64,000 bases of DNA from Cyclobacterium salsum (GTDB lineage: Bacteria > Bacteroidota > Bacteroidia > Cytophagales > Cyclobacteriaceae). Positions 54,784 through 63,357 of the stretch are shown piece after piece. The notes under the pieces were generated by a model. That model saw only the letters and a list, made by a program, of their open reading frames with translations. It did no database searches and was not told the DNA's origin. The position numbers and the translations under genes were made by a program. The number at the start of each line of letters is the position of its first letter. Position 1 is the stretch's first letter. The stretch is from NCBI RefSeq assembly GCF_010119245.1, contig NZ_WNKG01000002.1:434001-498000 (forward strand). The letters are read 5' to 3'.

Positions 54784-55166
54784 AAATAGAAATAAAATTT
54801 CATTATTTGAAATAGTTCTCTCAGGTAAAAGGCAGTTTACGGAAAAATTTAATTCTTTTAAGTGGTTTAATCAGGGCTTTACCAGATGGGTGACGGATGT
54901 CCAGCGGAAGTTCTCAAATCAATGATCCTTTTACTCCATTCCGATCGTGGTCTTTATCAAATATCCTTCGACATTCAACCCCCTCTATAGTTTTTTATTA
55001 AGGATATAGTTATAGGCCTTCTGATCGCTCCTATCGGGAAAGTTCCTGTCCGCAAGCAGTTCAATGCCCATCGGTCTGGAGAAAACTTAAACATATCCAG
55101 TGGGTTCCTTCGTATTAATTGGGTAAATTGAAATTTTTACATAAAGAAAGTAAATAATACGTATAT
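54784..55166. other. Gene-free stretch with possible degraded coding sequence
   Basis: No intact ORF is supported. On the minus strand near 54930-55080 the sequence can be read in short protein-like runs (MGIELLADRNFPDRSDQKAY, then GLNVEGYLIKTTIG) interrupted by stops, suggesting an old gene remnant that I cannot identify. The last 60 bp are the AT-rich leader of the next antitoxin; they contain TATATTTG at 55163-55170, resembling a Bacteroidota -7 box. Confidence 0.4.
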
Positions 55167-55196
55167 TTGCTTAAACACGTATGTGACATAAGAACC

Positions 55197-55448
55197 ATGA
55201 AAACAAAATTGACCTTAACCGTAAAAAAGAGCATCATAGATGTAGCCAAAAGAAGGGCAAAAAACAAGGGGATTTCCCTTTCCAGAATGTTTGAGGAAAT
55301 TTTTGAAGAAGAAGGTTCCAATGAAATTAAAACTGAACACCAACGGGCTGCTGAAAGGTTACTTCAAATGCTTGAAACCTCAAAGAGCTTGCCCACAAAA
55401 GAGGATAAGGAATTGATTAAATCGCATGTTAAAAGGAAGTTTGCCTGA
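55197..55448 (+). CDS. DUF6364-type antitoxin
   Basis: An 83-residue protein from ATG 55197 (MKTKLTLTVKKSIIDVAKRRAKNKGISLSRMFEEIFEEE); an in-frame start at 55167 would add an unrelated leader and is not preferred. The N-terminus is the ribbon-helix-helix-like start of the DUF6364 antitoxins that precede Bacteroidota PIN toxins; the C-terminal tail (KEDKELIKSHVKRKF) would contact the toxin. Its last 23 bp overlap the start of the frameshifted PIN toxin gene. It appears intact. Confidence 0.85.
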   Translation: MKTKLTLTVKKSIIDVAKRRAKNKGISLSRMFEEIFEEEGSNEIKTEHQRAAERLLQMLETSKSLPTKEDKELIKSHVKRKFA

Positions 55449-55846
55449 AGTTTTTCTTGACACTGATGTTGCTTTTGATATCATTTCTAAACGGGAACCC
55501 CATTTCGAAAATGCTTGAAATGGCTTCCAAGGGCCAAACTGTCCTTCAAATTGCTGAAAGCAGCGTTGCCAACCTGATTTACTTGTCCTTTGACATTTAT
55601 AAGTTAGCTGATGCATCCTCAAAATTATTGAATTTTATTGGAGCATGTAATGTGGTCAATGGTGGGAAACCAATAATATTGGAAGCTTTGGCATCCCAAT
55701 TCAAGGATAAAGAAGATGCGTTGCAATACTATACTGCGCTGCATTCTGGTGCGGATTACTTTATTACCAGAAATACAAAGGATTACAAATTCACTTCACC
55801 TATGCTTCCTGTATTTCACCCCTTGGAATTTTATAGTAAAATTTAA
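55426..55846 (+). pseudogene. PIN-domain toxin, frameshifted after about 30 codons
   Basis: ATG 55426 gives MLKGSLPEVFLDTDVAFDIISKREPHFENA, with the first PIN Asp residues, then TGA. At about 55512-55516 a net two-base loss moves the rest into another frame. That frame encodes LEMASKGQTVLQIAESSVANLIYLS, the E/D-bearing centre and the typical ending SGADYFITRNTKDYKF..PVFHPLEFY. Joined, this is a complete PIN toxin of about 140 residues. The antitoxin overlapping its 5' end is whole. The toxin is most likely inactive. Confidence 0.88.
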
Positions 55847-55913
55847 TGCTAGCAAAACAAGTCTTGAATCACGAATAGGATTTAGGCATTTGTAAGGAAG
55901 TCATGATAGATAA

Positions 55914-58358
55914 TTATTCACTTCTCAATGCCTCTACCGGATTGGCAACAGCTGCCCTGAGGGTCTGGAAACTCAAGGTCACCAAGGCAATCATTACCGC
56001 CACCAATCCAGCCGCCGCAAACATCCACCAGTCCATCTCAATCCGATAGGCAAAATTTTCCAGCCAACGGTTCATAACATACCAGGCGATAGGAGAAGCT
56101 ATAGCTATTGCAATCAGTACCAATTTCACGAAATCTTTACTAAGAAGTGCCAAAATAACGGTAACATTAGCGCCCATCACTTTACGAATGCCTATTTCCT
56201 TGGTGCGCTGTTGGACTGATACGGTGATCATTCCCAGCAGGCCTAAGCTGGAGAGTAAAATGCTTAGTCCACCAAATGCCGTACTCAAGGTCAAAGCCTT
56301 CCGGTCCTCTTTGTACAGCCTGTCAAATTCCTCATCCAAAAACGAATATTCAAAAGGCTGCTCAGGGGTAAATTCATTCCATACATTTTTGGCGTGATCC
56401 AGTGCCTGAGTCGCATTTCCAGCATTCACCTTAACCAAATATGAAGAACCTCCATAGGGATCAAGCGAAAATACGACTGGATCGATTTTTTCATGTAAAC
56501 TCTTGTGATGATAGTCCTTTACTACCCCAATAATACTACCCATTTCTTCTGACCCTGTCCGATATGAAATAGTAGAAAACGAGGTTCCCACAACAGGCTC
56601 CTCAAGTCCGAAGATTTTAACAGCAGTTTCATTAATTACAAAATTGAAACGGTCTGCTTCATTTTCGGCCTTATACCAGCGACCAGATACCAAAGTCAGG
56701 TTGGCCAATTCAGCATAATCCTCGTCTGCCCAAATCATCACCGCGTCAACAGTTTCCTGGGTTTCCGGGTACCCAGACCAGGAAATATCAACAGGCTGTT
56801 TCCTTTTATCATCGACCATCGAGGTACCATTGACTTGAGAAACAGATTGTATCGCACTATTTGCCAGTAAACTGGTTTTGATACTGTTAACCCGGGTCCA
56901 ATGGCGTTCTTTTGCCTCCACATCACCAAATCCAAATCCTAAAGGCAAGGGTACATGTACCCTAAAAACCTGTTCTTTTTGGTAACTTTCGGTTTGCTGC
57001 TGAATAAAGGCAAATTGATAATGGATGGTAACAATGCCCACAAGCAGCACAATGGTAAATACAAGTTGGCCTGTTACCAACGCTTTTCTGAATCCCTGAC
57101 GACTGATGCCTGTCAACACCTGGTTCTTTAACAAGCCTATTGGCTTTAACGTGGCCAAAACCATAGCAGGATAGAGGCCAGTCATAATAAAAACCAATGC
57201 AACTATCCCAAGAATTAGCAATAAAACATGAGGATTCATCAGGTTGAGTTCAAGGTTTCTTTCTGCAAATGCGTTGAAATCAGGAAGTACCAAGAAAACC
57301 AACAACAACGTTACACCTGATGCCATGATGATGGACAGGAAGGTTTCTACCATTACCTGTACAAACAAATTATATTTAGACGCACCCACAATTTTTCGAA
57401 TCCCGATTTCCTTCAACCGGGTACCGATCCTGGCAATGGACAGGTTAACAAAATTGACACTGGCTACGCCAAGTAGTAATATAGCCAGAATAGAAAATAC
57501 CCATAGATTGAGGGTATTCCCATGAGGAATGGTCTGATCAAGGAGGCCCGTGTCAAAATGTAAATCAGTAAGCGCAACCAATTTGGATTTTCTAGGTGAA
57601 TCGGCCATCCATTTCGGCCGATTATTGGTTATGATTTCACTTATTTTTTTCTCTACTTCCTCAACAGAAGCCCCTTGGTACAATTTTATAAACATAAGTT
57701 GAGTAAAAATGCCCCAAGATTTTGTGTCATCAGAATCCCCCTTTCTTTCGTTGTAAAAGGAATTTGAAACCAGGACATCTTGCTGGAAAGAAGAGTTGGC
57801 AGGTATATCCTCAATAATGGCAGCTACAGTATAGGGGATTGAATCAATGTAAAGGGTTTGTTGTAATGGGGGCAAGTCTCCAAAATACTTGGCTGCTTTG
57901 GACCTCGTCAAGATAACGGAACGGGGATTATTGAAAAAATAGTCCATGCTTCCCCTGTGAACTTTATAATCAAACATGTCCATCCAGTACTTGTCCACGA
58001 TCAGGGCATTTGGTTCTTTGAATTGGTGGCCATTTATTTCTAAAACCTTTCTCCCTAAATTAATACCGGCCATTGCCATTTGTTCTATTTCGGGTACCTT
58101 CTCTTGAATGGCCTCGAAAGCAGGGTATTGGGAAGTCCCACTAAATGGGTATTCTGCTTTAATCGTGTCGTAATCAGCTCTTAGGTAAATCCGTTCTGCA
58201 TCCGGATAAAAGTTGTCATAGCGCAACTCATTTTGACTCCAAAGAAGAATAAGCACAGCTGCCGCCATGGCAATGGCCAGCCCTCCTATGTGTATGATAG
58301 AGCTTATTTTGGTTTGCCAGAGATAGCGAAAGGCGATTTTAAAGAAATTTTTTACCAT
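55914..58358 (-). CDS. FtsX-type ABC transporter permease (MacB-like), copy B
   Basis: An 814-residue permease with the same plan as copy A: an N-terminal helix near 20-42 (IIHIGGLAIAMAAAVLILLW), MacB_PCD periplasmic domain, an FtsX core around VASVNFVNLSIARIGTRLKEIGIRKIVGA, a second periplasmic domain (GVVKDYHHKSLHEKIDPVVF) and a C-terminal module with TKEIGIRKVMGANV, ending NPVEALRSE. The protein diverges well from A and C, so these are old paralogues rather than recent copies. It is preceded by the conserved promoter-like pair at 58454-58547, about 95 bp from its start. Confidence 0.93.
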   Translation of the reverse strand: MVKNFFKIAFRYLWQTKISSIIHIGGLAIAMAAAVLILLWSQNELRYDNFYPDAERIYLRADYDTIKAEYPFSGTSQYPAFEAIQEKVPEIEQMAMAGINLGRKVLEINGHQFKEPNALIVDKYWMDMFDYKVHRGSMDYFFNNPRSVILTRSKAAKYFGDLPPLQQTLYIDSIPYTVAAIIEDIPANSSFQQDVLVSNSFYNERKGDSDDTKSWGIFTQLMFIKLYQGASVEEVEKKISEIITNNRPKWMADSPRKSKLVALTDLHFDTGLLDQTIPHGNTLNLWVFSILAILLLGVASVNFVNLSIARIGTRLKEIGIRKIVGASKYNLFVQVMVETFLSIIMASGVTLLLVFLVLPDFNAFAERNLELNLMNPHVLLLILGIVALVFIMTGLYPAMVLATLKPIGLLKNQVLTGISRQGFRKALVTGQLVFTIVLLVGIVTIHYQFAFIQQQTESYQKEQVFRVHVPLPLGFGFGDVEAKERHWTRVNSIKTSLLANSAIQSVSQVNGTSMVDDKRKQPVDISWSGYPETQETVDAVMIWADEDYAELANLTLVSGRWYKAENEADRFNFVINETAVKIFGLEEPVVGTSFSTISYRTGSEEMGSIIGVVKDYHHKSLHEKIDPVVFSLDPYGGSSYLVKVNAGNATQALDHAKNVWNEFTPEQPFEYSFLDEEFDRLYKEDRKALTLSTAFGGLSILLSSLGLLGMITVSVQQRTKEIGIRKVMGANVTVILALLSKDFVKLVLIAIAIASPIAWYVMNRWLENFAYRIEMDWWMFAAAGLVAVMIALVTLSFQTLRAAVANPVEALRSE

Positions 58359-58453
58359 GGTTATATTTGTTGTGATTTGACTAAATCAGGCATCCGTTTC
58401 CAGTAATTCCCAATCCAAACAAATCCATCCCGATTGTATCTTTCCATTCTGTT

Positions 58454-58547
58454 TACTACTACCATGCCATTGAAATTCCTGCTGAAATTGTATAAAAGGC
58501 CCCATTCACTGGTATAATGATTTCCCAAACGAACAAAAACGTCCGCT
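58454..58547 (-). promoter_or_regulatory. Promoter/enhancer pair of permease B
   Basis: TGGCATGGTAGTAGTA (minus strand of 58454-58469) is the -24-like element; the GC of a -12 box is not conserved. The palindrome-like AACGAACA-N4-CGTCCGCT lies at 58528-58547, 58 bp upstream, followed by TGTCGGGC. The 5' gap of 385 bp between this permease and the next gene holds no other feature I can support. Confidence 0.62.
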
Positions 58548-58743
58548 GTCGGGCGAATTATCTGGAAATAACCAATCGAATTAATTTCGAGCCGATCCAT
58601 TGGAATTATTGCCGGGTATATCAGCCTCGACCCAAAAGGAAATATAGGGCCCTGGCACCTTGGAATCAACCCAATAAATTTATGGACTTTCTTATGCGCA
58701 TTGACTATATTTATGCGCATAAGATGGCTAAAAATTCCTCCCC

Positions 58744-59010
58744 ATGAAGAAGCGACTAAACATCACGGTCAATGATGAACTGATCAAAAAAATGAAAAAA
58801 TATGCGGATCTGAAGCAGATCAGTCTATCCCAAATTGTCGAAGAGCACTTTGAGTAATTATTGAAGCGGCCATCCACGCTTCCCAAAGAAATGTCCCTTG
58901 TAGCGTATGTGAAAACCTTGCCAAAATCCAAGGTGGATTTTCCAACCGATTTTGATTTTAAAAAAGAGCATTATAAAACAAAAGAGTCTAATGAACAAAA
59001 TGCTGTTTGA
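58744..59010 (+). pseudogene. DUF6364-like antitoxin with an in-frame stop
   Basis: ATG 58744 gives MKKRLNITVNDELIKKMKKY through QISLSQIVEEHFE, the RHH-like start of a DUF6364-type antitoxin, then TAA at 58855-58857. The same frame stays open beyond the stop with a plausible antitoxin tail (PSTLPKEMSLVAYVKTL, VDFPTDFDFKKEHY) up to TGA 59008. The break is therefore a single nonsense codon. It overlaps the start of a truncated PIN toxin at 58991. This is the only module here in which the antitoxin is also broken. Confidence 0.8.
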
Positions 59011-59074
59011 TGCCACTATGCTTCTGGATATTTTCTTGGTTGATCAGGATATCGAAAGAAGTTCACCAGATTGA
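58991..59074 (+). pseudogene. PIN toxin, N-terminal stub
   Basis: ATG 58991 opens MNKMLFDATMLLDIFLVDQD, the usual start of a PIN toxin that overlaps the 3' end of a DUF6364-type antitoxin. It stops at 59072 after 27 codons. No continuation is seen in any frame before the MntA gene at 59241. The 160 bp between are without a recognisable gene. Confidence 0.7.
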
Positions 59075-59240
59075 ACTGGGACCCGTTCACTGATTACACT
59101 ATCACAACCTAATCTCGCTTATTTTCAATATATTAATTAACTGAATCGAATTACGTCGAAATGGATTTTGGTTCAGGCGAACAGTCAAAATTGAACGTAA
59201 AAGAGGATATTTCACCTAATAATTTTCATTATATTTGGTC

Positions 59241-59555
59241 ATGGATCAGAAGCTTGATAAAAATTCCATTTTCGAAACGCTCAAATCCCATAAAATGGAG
59301 TTGAAAGGATTTGGGGTGAAAAGGATCGGCCTTTTTGGCTCTTATTTCAACAATCAAGTAAATCCCGACAGCGATATTGATTTTTTGGTAGAGCTGCAAA
59401 AGGAAAAAAAAACGTATAGAAATTTTATGGCTTTGTCTTATTTTCTGGAGCATCTATTTCAGAAAAATATTGACTTAATTACCCCTCAGTCATTAAGTCC
59501 ATACATAGGCCCCCATATTTTAAATTCGGTGGAATATGTCTCTTTTACCAAATGA
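59241..59555 (+). CDS. mntA: MntA-type nucleotidyltransferase antitoxin
   Basis: A 104-residue minimal nucleotidyltransferase. The active-site motif is exactly GS-x10-D-x-D (GSYFNNQVNPDSDID). ATG 59241 is chosen; an in-frame TTG at 59235 adds two residues. In characterised pairs this enzyme AMPylates a Tyr of the HEPN toxin and so silences it. The gene overlaps hepT by 20 bp. Unlike the other TA modules in the region, both members here are intact. Confidence 0.93.
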   Translation: MDQKLDKNSIFETLKSHKMELKGFGVKRIGLFGSYFNNQVNPDSDIDFLVELQKEKKTYRNFMALSYFLEHLFQKNIDLITPQSLSPYIGPHILNSVEYVSFTK

Positions 59556-59880
59556 ATTGTTAAGACATATTTTGGATGAATGTGAATACCTGAAAAGAGA
59601 ATATGAGAGCAATTCTTTTGATGAATTTATTAAAAATGAAAGGCTCATCAGGGCCATTTGCAGAAGTCTTGAAATAATTGGGGAGGCTAGTAATAAGTTA
59701 GATCCTGCATTCAAAAAAAAATATTCTTCCATTCCATGGCGAGAGATGGGAGATATAAGGAATAAAATAATTCACGATTATTTTGGTGTAGATTTCGATA
59801 TAATCTGGGATGTGGTCAAATCCGAAATCCCAATATTGAAGTCAGAAATTAATAAGATATTGTCAAATGAAAAATCATAA
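59536..59880 (+). CDS. hepT: HepT-type HEPN toxin (DUF86)
   Basis: A 114-residue all-helical HEPN RNase-like toxin. The catalytic motif R-x4-H-x-Y is seen as RNKIIHDYF, including the Tyr that the partner MntA AMPylates. The N-terminal helices (LLRHILDECEYLKREY, ERLIRAICRSLEIIGEASNKL) match DUF86. It starts inside the mntA gene and ends 15 bp before the convergent permease C. It is the only complete toxin in the accessory stretch. Confidence 0.93.
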   Translation: MSLLPNELLRHILDECEYLKREYESNSFDEFIKNERLIRAICRSLEIIGEASNKLDPAFKKKYSSIPWREMGDIRNKIIHDYFGVDFDIIWDVVKSEIPILKSEINKILSNEKS

Positions 59881-59894
59881 TTCTCCATTTTAAC

Positions 59895-62255
59895 CTACTC
59901 ACTCTTCAGTGTCTCCGCAGGATTTACCAGTGCTGCTTTGATCGCCTGAGAACTCACGGTCAACAAGGCAATCACAAGCGTTAAACCGCCTGTCCAAAGG
60001 AACAAGGTCCAATCAATACTGGTCCGGTAGGTGAAAGTCTCCAGCCAGTTGCTCATCAAGTACCAGGTTACTGGAATGCCAATGACCACCGAGATTAGAA
60101 CTAACCGGGAGAATTCCGACGATAACATGCCCACGACACTTGTGATGGAAGCTCCCAGTACTTTTCGAACGGAGATCTCCTTTTTTCTTCGCTCAGCAAT
60201 GAAATTGGCCAGGCCAAAAAGCCCCATACCGGAGATGATCACCGCCAGACCGGTAAAAAGAGCGGTAAGATTCGAACTACGTTCCTGAGACCTGAATTTC
60301 CGGGCATGTTCCTCGGATACAAATTTATATTCAAAGGGAGCATCGGGATTGAATTTGTCGAAAACGGTCTCTACCCTGGCCAGTGAATTCCTATAGTCCG
60401 CATGCTCCGCAAATCGAATGTGAATAAAATTCAGCTGGCGCTTTGGGCCCATCACCATTATCGGATGTGCTTCATCGAATGGGGATTCCATAATGAAATC
60501 CTTCACAACGCCCACAATGGTGAACTCAAAGGCATCGTCCTTGACCACCTGACCGATTGGATCATCCAAGCCCATCACCTCCACGGCTTTTTCATTGACT
60601 ATTGCCGAAAGGCTATCGCTGGCATACGTATAGATATCGATGTCCCTGCCTGCGATCAAATTCATGCCAGCTGTTTTTACCAGGTTGGCATCCGTGCCCA
60701 TTCGGCTAATGTTTGGCTTAAACTCCGGATCCTTGCCCTGCCATTCCATGCCATCCGTGTCACTGTAAATATTGGTCAAAGGAGAAAAGGTATAGCTTAC
60801 TGCGGTTACCTCAGGGAGCGCCAACAACTCATTGCGAAGTGCCACTTTATTTTTTCTCATACTTGCCGTCACCGGGTGGAAAATGAGCTGATCTTTATCG
60901 ATTCCCATATCCCTGTTTTGAACAAAGCGTATCTGATCCTGAACGACCCAGACACAAGAGATCAGGGTAACGACTACAGCAAATTGAAATACTACCAGAA
61001 CCTCACGGGGCTTTAACCCAAGCTCGCTTTTTGTTCCCATCTTCGATTTAAAAATGTTTACAGGCTTGTAGGAACTCAATAAAAAGGCAGGATAGGCTCC
61101 AGCCAGAACTCCTGTGACAAAGACATAGATGACAGAAATCACCCAGAAATAGGGTTGAGTAAATGGGTTGGCCAATTCCTGCCCCATCAGATTTTTAAAC
61201 CAGGAAAAAGAAAGCGAAACCATAACGATGGCCAGCAAGTAAGCCGCAAGGGCTATTAAAATGGATTCGGCCAGGAATTGTCCGATCAACATCCCTTTAC
61301 CGGCCCCGGAGATTTTCCGGATGCCCACTTCTTTGGATCGTTGATCACTTTGGGCGGTACTCAGGTTTACAAAATTGATTGCCGCAATGAGCAAAACGAT
61401 GATGGAAATGATACCAAACATCCGGATCATTTCTATTCTTCCTCCTACAGACCTACCATTTTCAAACTTTGCATAGAGGTGCAGATCCCGCATGGGGAAA
61501 AGAAAATCTGAAATGGCCTCTAATTCAGAATTCCTCGCCGTAAAGTCCGCAAATTTCTCATTGAAAGCAGACAGGTCTGCCCGTTCATTTAAAAGGGCAA
61601 AGGTTCGGTAGGAATTATTGCCCCAATAATCATCCACCCAGCCCAATGATTCGATCTTTTTAAAAGGTAAAAACACAGTAAAGGGGAAGTCTGTGTTCTC
61701 CGGCAAATCTTTGATAATTGCTTTTACTTCAAAATCCAGTTGTTTCGCCACGGTGACAATGCTACCCATTGCAGAGCGTTTTCCAAAGAGCTTTTTAGCG
61801 ACGGATTCGGTAAGCACAACTGATCCTGGCTCATTTAGTGCCGCTATGGGGTCGCCTGCCAGTACTTCAAAACTAAAAAGCTTAAAAAAACCTGGATCCG
61901 TAAAAGTAGCTTCTTCATAAAAATTGTTTTCCCCTACCGTCAAAAGTTGCTGATCCCATTCCGTAATCCTTGCTACTTCTTCCACCTCGGGAAATTGTTC
62001 CTTCATGGCAGGGGCGTAGGGGGCAGGCGTATAATCCCAGGTAGATAGCTTTCCTTGCATTCCCGCATTTCTCCAGACCGCATACAATCGATCGGAATTT
62101 TCATGGAAGCGATCCACAGACATTTCAAATTGCACCCAGATTAGGATTAAAATGGAGGCGGCCATTCCGATTCCCAGGCCAGCTACATGGATGAGGGTGT
62201 AGCTTTTTTTTCGGCTAATGTTTCGCCAGGCGATGGTAAGGTAGTTTTTCCACAT
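59895..62255 (-). CDS. FtsX-type ABC transporter permease (MacB-like), copy C
   Basis: A 786-residue permease. It has an N-terminal helix (LIHVAGLGIGMAASILILIW), MacB_PCD domain, FtsX core around AAINFVNLSTAQSDQRSKEVGIRKISGA, a second periplasmic domain (VGVVKDFIMESPFDEAHPIM) and C-terminal FtsX helices with KKEISVRKVLGA, ending NPAETLKSE. The C-terminal ending and the motif G-I-R-K-x-x-G-A are shared with copies A and B. It should form a dimer with an ATPase encoded elsewhere. The conserved promoter-like pair lies at 62284-62376, 28 bp from its start codon. Confidence 0.93.
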   Translation of the reverse strand: MWKNYLTIAWRNISRKKSYTLIHVAGLGIGMAASILILIWVQFEMSVDRFHENSDRLYAVWRNAGMQGKLSTWDYTPAPYAPAMKEQFPEVEEVARITEWDQQLLTVGENNFYEEATFTDPGFFKLFSFEVLAGDPIAALNEPGSVVLTESVAKKLFGKRSAMGSIVTVAKQLDFEVKAIIKDLPENTDFPFTVFLPFKKIESLGWVDDYWGNNSYRTFALLNERADLSAFNEKFADFTARNSELEAISDFLFPMRDLHLYAKFENGRSVGGRIEMIRMFGIISIIVLLIAAINFVNLSTAQSDQRSKEVGIRKISGAGKGMLIGQFLAESILIALAAYLLAIVMVSLSFSWFKNLMGQELANPFTQPYFWVISVIYVFVTGVLAGAYPAFLLSSYKPVNIFKSKMGTKSELGLKPREVLVVFQFAVVVTLISCVWVVQDQIRFVQNRDMGIDKDQLIFHPVTASMRKNKVALRNELLALPEVTAVSYTFSPLTNIYSDTDGMEWQGKDPEFKPNISRMGTDANLVKTAGMNLIAGRDIDIYTYASDSLSAIVNEKAVEVMGLDDPIGQVVKDDAFEFTIVGVVKDFIMESPFDEAHPIMVMGPKRQLNFIHIRFAEHADYRNSLARVETVFDKFNPDAPFEYKFVSEEHARKFRSQERSSNLTALFTGLAVIISGMGLFGLANFIAERRKKEISVRKVLGASITSVVGMLSSEFSRLVLISVVIGIPVTWYLMSNWLETFTYRTSIDWTLFLWTGGLTLVIALLTVSSQAIKAALVNPAETLKSE

Positions 62256-62283
62256 AATTTTCAGTAGTGCTTTTCTACTCTAG

Positions 62284-62376
62284 TTCTACTTCCATGCCAT
62301 CCAAAACCTGCCCGAATGGCATTATTACCCCGATTTTTAAATCGTAGCGTTTCCGATTCGAACAAAATTGTTCGCT
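62284..62376 (-). promoter_or_regulatory. Promoter/enhancer pair of permease C
   Basis: TGGCATGGAAGTAGAA (minus strand of 62284-62299) lies 28 bp upstream of the start codon. The palindrome-like TTCGAACA-N4-TGTTCGCT lies at 62357-62376, 57 bp further upstream, followed by ATCGGGC. The element and the spacing repeat those of copies A and B. Confidence 0.68.
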
Positions 62377-62541
62377 ATCGGGCATTTAAGTGCATTTGCA
62401 AAGGTATTCATCGGTAACCCATACAGCCAAAATTCATTTTATTCCACCGTGGGGAAATAACCCATTTATTCTTTTGTTTTACATGATTTATTTAAGAAAT
62501 TCCCTTTTCACAAACTTTCTCATACCCTGACCACGCCTGAA

Positions 62542-63351
62542 ATGTCGATTAAATTTTACGCACCCCTATGGGGTAATACCCTGCCTTTTAAAGAATTTTG
62601 TAAAAAAGTAAAAGAAGCTGGATACGACGGGGTGGAAATGGACCTTCCGCTAGATGAAAAAGAGAAGGAAGCGGTATTAAACCGCCTGGGGGAATTTGAT
62701 CTGGAATTGATCGCCCAGTATTACCAGTCATTTGAAGCAGATCCTTCAGCCAATCTAACCGCATATAACCGGTACCTGGAACACCTATTGGCCGCCAAAC
62801 CGGTAGCTGTAAACTGTCAAACGGGCAAGGATTATTTTAGCTTTAACGAAAACCAGGCACATTTCAGTCTGGCACAAAAACTTTCGGACACATCGGGTAT
62901 TCCCATTACCCACGAAACCCATCGTGGCAAGTGCCTGTATTCAGCCCCGATAGCAAGTACCTATTTCCAACAAATTCCTGACCTTCGCATATGCCTGGAT
63001 ATTTCGCATTGGTGCAACGTGCACGAATCCTTGCTGGAAGATCAAAAGGAAGCCGTAGACCTGGCCCTATCCCGAACCGATCATATTCACAGTAGGGTGG
63101 GTTTTGCGGAAGGGCCCCAGGTAAGCGATCCGAGGGCTCCGGAATGGAGCGATGCCCTGCAAGCCCATCTCGGTTGGTGGGATCGGGTGGTACAATGGCA
63201 TCGGAAACAGGGTACCTTACTTCGAATTACCACCGAGTTCGGACCTTTTCCCTATATGCCCTCCCTTCCTCATACCCAAATGCCTGTTGCCAATCAATGG
63301 GAAATCAATGTGTATATGCTGAACCTACTCAAAGTGCGCTATACGGAATGA
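62542..63351 (+). CDS. Sugar phosphate isomerase/epimerase-like TIM-barrel protein
   Basis: A 269-residue protein of the xylose-isomerase-like TIM-barrel superfamily. It begins IKFYAPLWGNTLPFKEFCKKVKEAGYDGVEMDLPL and contains ITHETHRGKCLYS, LRICLDISHWCNVHE, HIHSRVGFAEG and ITTEFGPFPYMP. These supply the usual Glu/Asp/His metal ligands of the AP endonuclease 2 superfamily. No signal peptide is seen, so it is cytoplasmic; the substrate is unknown. It stands alone, divergent from permease C, and converges with the TonB-dependent receptor at 63358 with a 6-bp gap. Confidence 0.88.
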   Translation: MSIKFYAPLWGNTLPFKEFCKKVKEAGYDGVEMDLPLDEKEKEAVLNRLGEFDLELIAQYYQSFEADPSANLTAYNRYLEHLLAAKPVAVNCQTGKDYFSFNENQAHFSLAQKLSDTSGIPITHETHRGKCLYSAPIASTYFQQIPDLRICLDISHWCNVHESLLEDQKEAVDLALSRTDHIHSRVGFAEGPQVSDPRAPEWSDALQAHLGWWDRVVQWHRKQGTLLRITTEFGPFPYMPSLPHTQMPVANQWEINVYMLNLLKVRYTE

Positions 63352-63357
63352 TTTTAC

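Noticed and set aside
54924-54950. LLLHSDRG in one frame, resembling an IS3-type transposase motif
   Set aside because: Only eight residues match, with no further transposase sequence on either side and no terminal repeats, so an insertion-sequence remnant cannot be supported.
58361-58720. A 119-codon minus-strand open frame upstream of permease B
   Set aside because: It overlaps the conserved palindrome and TGGCAT element shared with the other permeases, has no family resemblance, and sits where promoter DNA is expected.
48896-59074. Sequencing error as the cause of the broken toxins
   Set aside because: The defects are of several kinds (10-bp duplication, nonsense codons, truncations, frameshifts) and spare the long permease genes between them. 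Read-level confirmation is still advisable.
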